A DNA stretch of 64,000 nt, from the NCBI RefSeq assembly GCF_014174165.1, contig NZ_JABEQN010000005.1:169317-233316 (forward strand), in the 5' to 3' direction. This document shows, in pieces, positions 33,797-41,678 of the stretch. A program made the translations under genes and the position numbers. Every line of letters begins with the position of its first letter. Position 1 is the first letter of the stretch. The notes under the pieces were generated by a model. The model was not told the origin of the DNA. It did not search any database and saw nothing but the letters and a program-made list of their open reading frames with translations. The stretch is from Gluconacetobacter dulcium (GTDB lineage: Bacteria; Pseudomonadota; Alphaproteobacteria; Acetobacterales; Acetobacteraceae).

Positions 33797-35479
33797 ATGC
33801 ATGACGTTATCCTCAGCCTGATCCTGCTGTTCGTCGCGGCTTTCAGCAGTCTTGCCGTCCGCCTGTTGCCGGTGGCGATCCCCTTGCCGTTATTGCAGAT
33901 CGCCCTGGGCGTTCTGGGGTCGATCGCCGGGCTGCATGTCACGCTGGACCCGGACATGTTCATGCTGCTGTTCATCCCGCCGCTGCTGTTCCGCGACGCG
34001 TTTCACATGCCGATGCGCGAATTCGGCCAGTTGCGCGGCATCATCTTCGCCCTGGCGGGGCCGATGGTGCTGGCGACGACCATCCTGTGCGGGTACGCGA
34101 TTCACTTCATGTTGCCCCCCATGCCGCTGCCGGTCTGTTTTGCCCTGGCCGCGGTGCTGTCGCCGACCGACGCGGTGGCGGTGGGCGGCATGCTGGGCAC
34201 CTCGGTGCCGCGCACCATCGTTCACATGCTCGAAGGCGAATCCCTGCTGAACGACGCCTCGGGCCTCGTCTGCTTCCGCTTCGCCGCCGTCGCCGCCATG
34301 ACCGGTGCTTTCTCTCTGCGCGGCGCGCTGACCACCTTCAGCCTGCTGTCGCTGGGCGGCATCGCGATCGGCATCGCGGTCTGCCTGGCGGCGGCGCGGC
34401 TGGACAAGATCCTGCTCGCCCGCGGCTATGACGACCCGCCGACCCAGATCACCTTCATGCTGCTGCTGCCCTTCGCCGCCTACATGTCGGCCGAGGCGGT
34501 GGGCTGCTCGGGCATCCTGGCGGCGGTGGCCGGCGGCATGACCATCAAGCTGACGGGCGTGTTGCAGGAAACCCAGATCACCACCCGCCTCCAGGCCCGC
34601 ACGATGTGGGACATGGTCGGGTTCATCTTCAATTCCGTCATCTTCCTGCTGCTGGGCCTGCAACTGCCGGCGCTGGCCACCAACGGCATGGCGCTGGTGC
34701 GCGCGGCCGACCGCTCGCCATGGATGCTGCTGCTGCTGATCGTCGCCATCCATGTGGCGATGTGCATCCTGCGCGTGGCCGGGCTGGCGCTGATCCTGGG
34801 TATCGCGGCGTGGCGGTCGCGGCACGATCACGGCGTGTTCCGCTGGCCCGGCTGGCGCGGCCTGCTGGTCGCCTCCGTCGCGGGGGTGCGCGGCGCCGTC
34901 ACGCTGGCGGCGGTGCTGTCGCTGCCGCAGGCGGCCGAGGGCGTGGCGGGCTTTCCGGCGCGCGACGTGCTGGTCACGGTGTCGGTGGGGGTCATCCTGG
35001 TCTCGCTGCTCACGGCCAGCTTCTCGCTGCCATGGCTCACGAAGGGCCTGATGGACGGCACGGTCGATCCCCAGGCACGCGAGGTCAGTTGGGCGCGGCT
35101 GGTGCTGGTGCGCACCATGCTGCGCGCCATGCGGGAGGAACAGCAGGGCCTGGCCACACGCGGCAAGGGCCGCGACGAAACCGCCGAGATGCGGATCGAG
35201 ATCATCGCCCGGCTGATGCAGGAATATGAAAACCGGCTGAACCAGCTCCGCCGCAACAGCGATGGCGAGGCCAGCGCGGCGCAGATCACCTCGATCCGCC
35301 GCATGCGCCTGGAACTGGCCCTGCGGCTGAACAACCTGCGCACCTCGCGGATCGAACTGCGCAACCTGCGCGACGCGCAATACATCAACGACGAGACCGA
35401 AGCCGCCCTGATGCAGGAGATGGATTACGAGGAGCAGGTGCTGAGGAACCGGGCCAGAAGCCTCCCCCGCGTCACCTAA
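33797..35479 (+). CDS. CPA1-family Na+/H+ antiporter
   Basis: 560 residues from ATG 33797 (MHDVILSLILLFVAAFSSLAVRLLP); earlier in-frame codons read as low-complexity non-coding sequence. About twelve hydrophobic segments span residues 1-415, including the FIPPLLFRDAFHMP and LSPTDAVAVGGML motifs of NhaP/NhaK-type exchangers and the buried acidic-residue helix LNDASGLVCFRFA. The last 140 or so residues are hydrophilic and helical, a cytoplasmic regulatory tail. It exchanges monovalent cations for protons at the inner membrane, relevant to an acid-producing host. A Pho-box-like repeat lies upstream. Confidence 0.9.
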   Translation: MHDVILSLILLFVAAFSSLAVRLLPVAIPLPLLQIALGVLGSIAGLHVTLDPDMFMLLFIPPLLFRDAFHMPMREFGQLRGIIFALAGPMVLATTILCGYAIHFMLPPMPLPVCFALAAVLSPTDAVAVGGMLGTSVPRTIVHMLEGESLLNDASGLVCFRFAAVAAMTGAFSLRGALTTFSLLSLGGIAIGIAVCLAAARLDKILLARGYDDPPTQITFMLLLPFAAYMSAEAVGCSGILAAVAGGMTIKLTGVLQETQITTRLQARTMWDMVGFIFNSVIFLLLGLQLPALATNGMALVRAADRSPWMLLLLIVAIHVAMCILRVAGLALILGIAAWRSRHDHGVFRWPGWRGLLVASVAGVRGAVTLAAVLSLPQAAEGVAGFPARDVLVTVSVGVILVSLLTASFSLPWLTKGLMDGTVDPQAREVSWARLVLVRTMLRAMREEQQGLATRGKGRDETAEMRIEIIARLMQEYENRLNQLRRNSDGEASAAQITSIRRMRLELALRLNNLRTSRIELRNLRDAQYINDETEAALMQEMDYEEQVLRNRARSLPRVT

Positions 35480-35712
35480 AAGGGCGCCCGTCACCGCGCG
35501 CTGGCGGCGGTCCGACGCGCGTTTCCTGCGCTTCGCTGCTCACGGCCCATAAGGCCGCTCCGCTGCGATGCTCGGAAACACACGCCGGGCGCGGCCCTGT
35601 GGGCCGCTCCCACTCGCCAGCCCACGGTGCCGGGCACCCTTTTCCCATTGTCCGGGAGGGCGGCCGGCTAGCGTGCCGGCCCCGTTATTTTAGCTCAGAT
35701 CGAAATTTTAAC

Positions 35713-35976
35713 TCAGATCGAACGCGGGCGGCGGGGCGGGCCGCCGGCTGTGCGGGGGCCGCGGCCTTCGGGGCGCGGGTTGCGCGGGCCGGTGCCGGAT
35801 TCTTTCAATACCGGGGCGGCGGCCAGTTCGGCTTCAAGCTGGCGGATGCGCTTCTGCACGCTCTCGCGCAGCGTGGGGGCGGTGTGCGACTTCATGGTCG
35901 CGAGCGTCTCGCGCAGGTCGCGCAGCTGCTTCTGCTTTTCCGCGTGCGTGCGGCGGATCGGCTGGTTGTCGGACAT
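35713..35976 (-). CDS. Small coiled-coil hypothetical protein
   Basis: 87 residues if started at MSDNQPIRRTH (35976); alternative ATGs at 35997 and 36012 add a few residues and none has a clear ribosome-binding site. Residues of about 8-55 form a charged helical/coiled-coil stretch (KQKQLRDLRETLATMKS, LRESVQKRIRQLEAELAA), followed by a glycine/proline/arginine-rich tail. I do not recognise a family. It is short, but codon-position bias and its isolation between two genes make a real gene likely. Confidence 0.5.
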   Translation of the reverse strand: MSDNQPIRRTHAEKQKQLRDLRETLATMKSHTAPTLRESVQKRIRQLEAELAAAPVLKESGTGPRNPRPEGRGPRTAGGPPRRPRSI

Positions 35977-36162
35977 CTGGCCGTGAAATGCGCGCATGAT
36001 GGTGGTGTCCATGTCAAAAATGAAAAAGGGCCGGGCAGGGCCGGACAGAGGTGAAGAAACGCGCGAGACGCACGAACGGCTACAAGCGGGTACAACAAGT
36101 CCCTGGCCGCACGGCGCCCCCACCGGGGGCCATGTGGCCCATATTCGGTGACGGATCGGCGG

Positions 36163-37233
36163 TCAGTCCGCGTTTCGGTTCAGGATGGCTTTCAACGCAT
36201 CGGCCAGGCTCCGACAATCCTCGTCGGTGCCCACCGTAATGCGCAGCCATTCCGCGATCCGGGGCGTCCTGAAGTGGCGCACGATGATCGACCGCTCCCG
36301 CAGGGCGGCGGCCAGAGCCGCGGCGTCACGATCAGGGTGGCGGGCGAACACGAAATTCGCCTGCGAGGGCAGGACCTCGAACCCCAGATTCTTCAGGCTG
36401 GAGACCAGCCCGCTTCGCGTTTCTATGATCTTTCCCGTGGTTCGCGCAAGCCATTCCCGATCGGCGATCGCCGCTTCCGCGCCCGCCTGGGCCAGACGGT
36501 CCAGCGGATAGGAATTGAAGCTGTCCTTCACGCGGTTCAGCGCCTCGATCAGGTCCGGCTGGCCGATCGCATAGCCCACGCGCAGCCCCGCCAGCCCGTG
36601 CGATTTGGACAGGGTGCGCACCACCAGCAGGTTCGGGTACTGGCGCACCAGCCCGATCGCGGTATCGGCACCGAAATCGACATACGCCTCGTCGATCACC
36701 ACCACCCGCTCGGGGTGCGCGCGCAGCAGGGTTGCAATCTCGTGCAGCCCCAGCGCAATGCCCGTCGGCGCGTTGGGGTTCGGCAGCACGATGCCGCCGC
36801 AGGGCCGGCGATAGGCGTCCACATCCACGCGCATCGCCTCGTCCAGCGGCACCGGCTCGTGCGCGATGCCGTACAGGCCGCAATAGACGGGGTAGAAGCT
36901 GTAGGTGATGTCGGGCGTCAGCAGCGGCGCGTCGTGTTGCAGCAGGGCCTGGAACGTATGGGCCAGCACTTCGTCCGAGCCGTTGCCGATGAAGACCTGC
37001 TCCATCTCCACCTCATGCGCCTGGGCGATGGCCGCGCGCAGCCGGTCCGACCCCGGATCGGGGTACAGGCGCAGCGTATCGTCGGCGGCGGCGCGAATCG
37101 CGGCCAGCGCGGCGGGCGAGGGGCCGTAGGGGGATTCGTTGGTATTGAGCTTGATCAGGTTCGCCAGCTTCGGCTGCTCGCCGGGGACGTAGGGCGTCAG
37201 GCTGTGGACGATCGGGCTCCAGAAACGGCTCAT
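36163..37233 (-). CDS. hisC: Histidinol-phosphate aminotransferase
   Basis: 356 residues from ATG 37233 ([21 protein letters not shown]). Class I/II aminotransferase: [15 protein letters not shown] near the N terminus, [39 protein letters not shown], the PLP lysine in [17 protein letters not shown], and arginine in ANFVFARHP. Converts imidazole-acetol phosphate plus glutamate to histidinol phosphate; members of this branch can also aminate aromatic keto acids. Not in a his operon here, as is common in alphaproteobacteria. Confidence 0.93.
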   Translation of the reverse strand: MSRFWSPIVHSLTPYVPGEQPKLANLIKLNTNESPYGPSPAALAAIRAAADDTLRLYPDPGSDRLRAAIAQAHEVEMEQVFIGNGSDEVLAHTFQALLQHDAPLLTPDITYSFYPVYCGLYGIAHEPVPLDEAMRVDVDAYRRPCGGIVLPNPNAPTGIALGLHEIATLLRAHPERVVVIDEAYVDFGADTAIGLVRQYPNLLVVRTLSKSHGLAGLRVGYAIGQPDLIEALNRVKDSFNSYPLDRLAQAGAEAAIADREWLARTTGKIIETRSGLVSSLKNLGFEVLPSQANFVFARHPDRDAAALAAALRERSIIVRHFRTPRIAEWLRITVGTDEDCRSLADALKAILNRNAD

Positions 37234-37402
37234 GACGGGTTCCGCTGACGCAAGATAAGGAATGGCCCGGCAAGACGCCGGGCATGTTCGTTCTAATCCA
37301 ACCCGCGCCGGACGGAAACGCCCGTCCGGGAGCGGCCCTGGTGGCCGAGCGCACCGCAGCACAGGACGCGCGCGGCGGATCACCGCCGGCGCGCATATGC
37401 GC

Positions 37403-37963
37403 TCAGGCGGCCGGCATCAGGGCGGTGATGTCGGCCAGCCCCAACTGTGCGGCCAGCAGGCGCGCGCTGTTGCCCTCGCCGTCGCGCAGGTCGGGGTCCG
37501 CCCCGCTTTCCAGCAGGAAGGCGGCCATGGCGCCCCGGTTGAACATCACGGCGAAGATCAGCGGCGTGCGCCCCGCATGGTTCGGCGCGTCCAGCGCCGC
37601 CCCTGCCGCGATCAGTTGCCGCGCCACCGCCAGATCGCCCTTGAAGGCCACGCCGGCCAGGGCGGTCGCCCCCTTGTCGTCGCGCAGGTCCACGCTGGCG
37701 CCGCCGGCCAGCAGGGCGGCCACGGTGTCGGCATGGCTGTTATAGGCCGCCAGGATCAGCGCGGAATGCCCGCGCTCGTTGCGCGTGTCGGGGTCCATCC
37801 CGGCGGCCAGGAAGCTGGCCACCAGGTCGGTCTGGCCATCGCGCGCGGCATCCAGGAACAGGCGGCTGATCTGCTCGGGGGTGAAGGACGCGGCGTCTTC
37901 ATCCACCGGGTGGGTCGGGGTATCGGGATCGGTGCTGGTCATCGCGGCCTCGCTGTCGGTCAT
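37403..37963 (-). CDS. Ankyrin-repeat protein
   Basis: 186 residues. Four ankyrin repeats span about residues 33-180 ([43 protein letters not shown] is the first pair), with the usual G-x-T-A/P-L-x-x-A-A pattern. No signal peptide is obvious; the first 30 residues are acidic and flexible. A stand-alone protein-protein interaction module, partner unknown. It lies 170 bases upstream of the hisC start, in the same direction. Confidence 0.88.
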   Translation of the reverse strand: MTDSEAAMTSTDPDTPTHPVDEDAASFTPEQISRLFLDAARDGQTDLVASFLAAGMDPDTRNERGHSALILAAYNSHADTVAALLAGGASVDLRDDKGATALAGVAFKGDLAVARQLIAAGAALDAPNHAGRTPLIFAVMFNRGAMAAFLLESGADPDLRDGEGNSARLLAAQLGLADITALMPAA

Positions 37964-37975
37964 CTGGATGCGGTT

Positions 37976-39055
37976 CTAGCCGCTGGCGTCCTGCCGCGCG
38001 AGGTCCTGCCGCGCAAGGTCGTGTCGCTCCGGCCGCCGGGGGGTCATGACACGGCACTCGCCATGGCCCAGCCCCACGAAACGCTCCGCCGCCACTCCGG
38101 CGGCGGCGCGGGCGGCGGCCAGCCGGCGCAGCGGCTCGTCATAGGGCTCGTCGGTCAGGCGGAAGGTACCGTAATGCATCCCGACCGCCAGCCCCGCATC
38201 CAGGTCGATCATGGCCGCAACCGCTTCCTCCGGGGTCACATGCACCGGCTCCATCAGAAAGCGCGGGTCATAGGCCCCCACCGGCAGCAGCGCGATATCC
38301 GGCGCCCCCAGCCGCGCGCCGATCTGCGCCCAGTGGCGCCCATGCCCGCTGTCCCCGGCAAAGAAGACCGAGGGCGAAGGCCCGTCGCCGGCCGGGCGGA
38401 TATCGAATCCGCACCACAGCGCGCGGTTGGCATCGAAGGGCGTGCGGGCCGACCCATGCCGCGCCGGGGTGGCGGTCACGCGCATCCCGCCCACATCATG
38501 GTGCTGCCACCAGTCGCATTCCACGATCGCCCGCCCGCCCGCCTTGCGGATATGCCGCGCATTGCCCGGCGCGGTAATGAACAGGGGCGCATCCCGCCGA
38601 CCCAGCGCGGCCAGGCTGGGCAGGTCCAGATGGTCGTAATGGCAGTGCGAGACCAGCACCACATCCACCCTGGGCAGGGCATCGAGGCTGCGCCCCGGCG
38701 GCAGCACCCGGCGCGGCCCGGCCCAGCTCACCGGCGAGCAGCGGTCGGAGAAGACCGGATCGGTCAGCACCGTCAGCGCCGTGCCGTCGGCACGCGGCAG
38801 GCGCAGCAGGAAGGTGCTGTGCCCGATGAAGGTGACATGGGCGGTGCCGGGGGCGGGCAGGGCCTGCGGGTCGCCTGCCGGCGGCGGCACCGTCGGGGTC
38901 GGCCATGCCGGCAGCCGCCGCCGGCGCCACTGCCAGCGCAGGATCTCCCCCACCCCCACACGCCGGCGCTGCGGGGACGCGGGCAGGATCGAGGACGGGT
39001 TGAAGAATCGGCGCCCGTCGCAATGATCCGACACCGGAAGGGAGGATGGCGGCAT
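37976..39055 (-). CDS. MBL-fold metallo-hydrolase (UlaG/NAPE-PLD-like)
   Basis: 359 residues from ATG 39055 (MPPSSLPVSDHCDGRRF), with GGAG about ten bases upstream. Beta-lactamase-fold motifs: FIGHSTFLLRL, SHCHYDHLDLPSL (HxHxDH, about residues 136-141), TPARHGS, FFAGDSGHGRHW, and a late GMHYGTFRLTDEP. The pattern and length match the NAPE-PLD/RomA-like outer group rather than PhnP. It probably hydrolyses a phosphodiester or lactone. The C-terminal tail carries a DLARQ duplication from a 15-bp tandem repeat. Confidence 0.87.
   Translation of the reverse strand: MPPSSLPVSDHCDGRRFFNPSSILPASPQRRRVGVGEILRWQWRRRRLPAWPTPTVPPPAGDPQALPAPGTAHVTFIGHSTFLLRLPRADGTALTVLTDPVFSDRCSPVSWAGPRRVLPPGRSLDALPRVDVVLVSHCHYDHLDLPSLAALGRRDAPLFITAPGNARHIRKAGGRAIVECDWWQHHDVGGMRVTATPARHGSARTPFDANRALWCGFDIRPAGDGPSPSVFFAGDSGHGRHWAQIGARLGAPDIALLPVGAYDPRFLMEPVHVTPEEAVAAMIDLDAGLAVGMHYGTFRLTDEPYDEPLRRLAAARAAAGVAAERFVGLGHGECRVMTPRRPERHDLARQDLARQDASG
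37988..38017. repeat. 15-bp tandem duplication in a gene tail
   Basis: GTCCTGCCGCGC(G/A)AG occurs twice in tandem at 37988-38002 and 38003-38017. It encodes DLARQ-DLARQ just before the stop of the MBL-fold gene. Confidence 0.8.
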
Positions 39056-39454
39056 GGGCGGGGTCTCCTTGTGCTTTCTTCTTATGGCGCGTCCGGCCCC
39101 GCATGGAAAAGGCGCGTTTCGGAAAACCGGTCGAGGATTCGTGAATATCTGGGACTGGAAACCTGCGGCAACGAGGCGCTCTAATGGCGACGGCCGCCCC
39201 GGTGCGGCGTGGCGACTTGCCGAGGGCGGGGGACCGTGAGAAGGTCGCTCCCGGTTCTTCATCCGGCCCGACCATCAGGACCATAACCGGATGACAAAAA
39301 TATGAAGAACAGGATCCCAGTGGGCGGGCCTTCCTCCGCCCACGCGTGATGAATCTTGCCCGTTGCCATGCGCGCTGTCGCATGGGCGGTTGTCGGGCGC
39401 CAGGCCCGGTCAGATGAGCGAGACGCGATCACCTCATACGGAGAAGATGGTTTA
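39056..39454. other. Divergent promoter region of MBL gene and tkt operon
   Basis: 399 bases without a supported gene. It holds an inverted repeat, GTTCTTCAT (39254-39262) with ATGAAGAAC (39302-39310), nested around ATCCGG (39261-39266) and CCGGAT (39288-39293). This may be an operator or a leader hairpin for the pentose phosphate operon. No further promoter element is certain. Confidence 0.45.
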
Positions 39455-41563
39455 ATGCGTTCTATGATCACCCAACCCGTCCGGGCGTTCGAAGGTGGGG
39501 CGGCTGGGCCGTCCGCCGAGGACCTGCTGTGCATCGACACCATTCGCACCCTGTCGATGGACGCCGTCCAGAAGGCCAATTCCGGGCATCCGGGCACGCC
39601 GATGGCGATGGCCGCGCCCGCGTTCGCGCTGTGGCAGAACGTGTTGCGCTACGACCCTGCCGACCCGCTCTGGCCGAATCGCGACCGTTTCGTGCTGTCG
39701 ATCGGCCATGCGTCGATGCTCATCTACTCGCTCATCTATCTGGCCGGCGTCCGCGACGTAAAGAACGGCAAGGTGCTGGACGCCCCGGCGCTGACGCTGG
39801 AAGACCTCAAGCAGTTCCGCCAGCTCGATTCCCGCACCCCCGGCCATCCGGAATACCACCACACGGCAGGCGTCGAGACCACGACCGGCCCGCTGGGCCA
39901 GGGCTGCGGCAATTCGGTCGGCATGGCGATCGCCGAGAAATGGCTGGCCGCCCGCTTCAACAAGCCGGGCTTCGACCTGTTCGACTATCACACCTACACC
40001 TTCTGCGGTGACGGCGACATGATGGAAGGCGTGGCCAGCGAGGCCGCCTCCACCGCCGGCCACCTCAAGCTGGGCAACCTGACCTGGATCTACGACAGCA
40101 ACCGGATCTCGATCGAAGGCTCGACCGACATCGCCTTCACCGAGAATGTCGGCAAGCGTTTCGAGGCTTATGGCTGGCATGTGCTGGAGGTCCGCGACGC
40201 CAACGACCAGAAGGCGTTCCTGGCGGCCCTGGCCGACGCGAAGGCCGAGACCACCCGCCCGACCCTGATCATCGTCCATTCCGTCATCGGCTTCGGCGCC
40301 CCCAAGAAGGCCGGCACCGCCGCCGCCCATGGCGAGCCCCTGGGCGACGCGGAAATCCTGGGCGCCAAGAAGGCGTACGGCTGGACCAACGACACGCCCT
40401 TCTTCGTCCCGGACGGCGTGCAGGACATCTTCAGCAAGGGCCTGGGTGCGCGTGGCGCCGAAGCCAGCGCGCAATGGAAGGCGCTGTACGCCGCCTACGC
40501 CAAGGAATATCCCGACCTGGCGAAGGAGGTGGACGACATCCTGACCGGCCGCCTGCCCGCCGGCTGGGACAAGGACATCCCGACCTACGACGCCAACCCC
40601 AAGGGCGTGGCCTCGCGCGCAAGCTCGGGCGAGGTGCTCAACGCCATCGCGCCCAACCTGCCGTGGCTGATCGGCGGCTCGGCCGACCTGTCGCCTTCCA
40701 CCAAGACCAACCTGACCTTCCAGGGCGCGGGCGCGTTCCAGCCGCCGGAATGGAACGGCACCTATGGCGGGCGCAACCTGCATTTCGGCGTGCGCGAACA
40801 CGCCATGGGCTCGATCTGCAACGGCATCTCGCTGTCGGGCATCCGCGCCTACTGCTCGGGCTTCCTGATCTTCTCGGATTACATGAAGCCGCCGATCCGC
40901 CTCTCGGCGCTGATGCACCAGCCGGTGGTCTATATCTTCACCCATGATTCGATCGGCGTGGGCGAAGACGGCCCGACCCACCAGCCGATCGAGCAGCTCG
41001 TGCAGCTCCGCGCGACGCCGGGCGTCACCACCATCCGCCCCGCCGACGCCAACGAGGTCGCCGAGGCGTGGCGCACGCTGATCCCGATGACCGACCGCCC
41101 GTCGGTGCTGATCCTCAGCCGCCAGAACCTGCCGACGCTCGACCGCACCGTCTACGCCCCGGCCTCCGGCCTGGCCAAGGGCGCCTACGTGCTGGCCGAC
41201 AGCGACGGCACGCCCGATGTCATCCTGATGGCGACCGGCAGCGAAGTCGGCCTGGTGGTTTCGGCCTACGAGACGCTGAAGGCCGAGGGCGTGAAGGCCC
41301 GCGTGGTCTCCATGCCGTCGTGGGACCTGTTCGAGGCCCAGCCGCAGGACTACCGCGACAGCGTGCTGCCGCCGTCCGTCACCGCCCGCGTGGCGGTCGA
41401 AATGGCCTCGCCCATCGGCTGGGACCGTTATGTCGGCCTCCAGGGCGCGATCATCGCGATGCACGGCTTCGGCGCCTCCGCCCCGGCCGGCGCGTTGCTG
41501 AAGAAGTTCGGCTTCACGGTCGACGCCGTGCTGGCGCAGGCCCGCGCGCTGCTGGCCAAATGA
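39455..41563 (+). CDS. tkt: Transketolase
   Basis: 702 residues from ATG 39455 (MRSMITQPVRAFEGG). Thiamine-diphosphate site GDGDMMEGVASEAASTAGHLKLGNLTWIYDSNRIS (about residues 190-225), N-terminal SGHPGTPMAMA and the later pyrimidine-domain segment HDSIGVGEDGPTHQPIEQL are intact. It transfers two-carbon ketol units between xylulose 5-phosphate and ribose 5-phosphate or erythrose 4-phosphate. First gene of a nine-gene pentose phosphate/gluconate cluster on one strand. Confidence 0.96.
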   Translation: MRSMITQPVRAFEGGAAGPSAEDLLCIDTIRTLSMDAVQKANSGHPGTPMAMAAPAFALWQNVLRYDPADPLWPNRDRFVLSIGHASMLIYSLIYLAGVRDVKNGKVLDAPALTLEDLKQFRQLDSRTPGHPEYHHTAGVETTTGPLGQGCGNSVGMAIAEKWLAARFNKPGFDLFDYHTYTFCGDGDMMEGVASEAASTAGHLKLGNLTWIYDSNRISIEGSTDIAFTENVGKRFEAYGWHVLEVRDANDQKAFLAALADAKAETTRPTLIIVHSVIGFGAPKKAGTAAAHGEPLGDAEILGAKKAYGWTNDTPFFVPDGVQDIFSKGLGARGAEASAQWKALYAAYAKEYPDLAKEVDDILTGRLPAGWDKDIPTYDANPKGVASRASSGEVLNAIAPNLPWLIGGSADLSPSTKTNLTFQGAGAFQPPEWNGTYGGRNLHFGVREHAMGSICNGISLSGIRAYCSGFLIFSDYMKPPIRLSALMHQPVVYIFTHDSIGVGEDGPTHQPIEQLVQLRATPGVTTIRPADANEVAEAWRTLIPMTDRPSVLILSRQNLPTLDRTVYAPASGLAKGAYVLADSDGTPDVILMATGSEVGLVVSAYETLKAEGVKARVVSMPSWDLFEAQPQDYRDSVLPPSVTARVAVEMASPIGWDRYVGLQGAIIAMHGFGASAPAGALLKKFGFTVDAVLAQARALLAK

Positions 41564-41678
41564 TCACCCGTGGCCGCCCCGGCAACGGAGCGGCCCCGGA
41601 CCGGATTGATCGGAAAGAGACGGGGAGAGCCGGCCACAGACCGGCCTTCCCCGCCATGAAATCTGAAGGAGCAACACC

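Noticed and set aside
37976..39055. MBL-fold gene as the missing PhnP
   Set aside because: It matches the larger NAPE-PLD/RomA-like branch and is 16 kb from phnN, next to unrelated genes.
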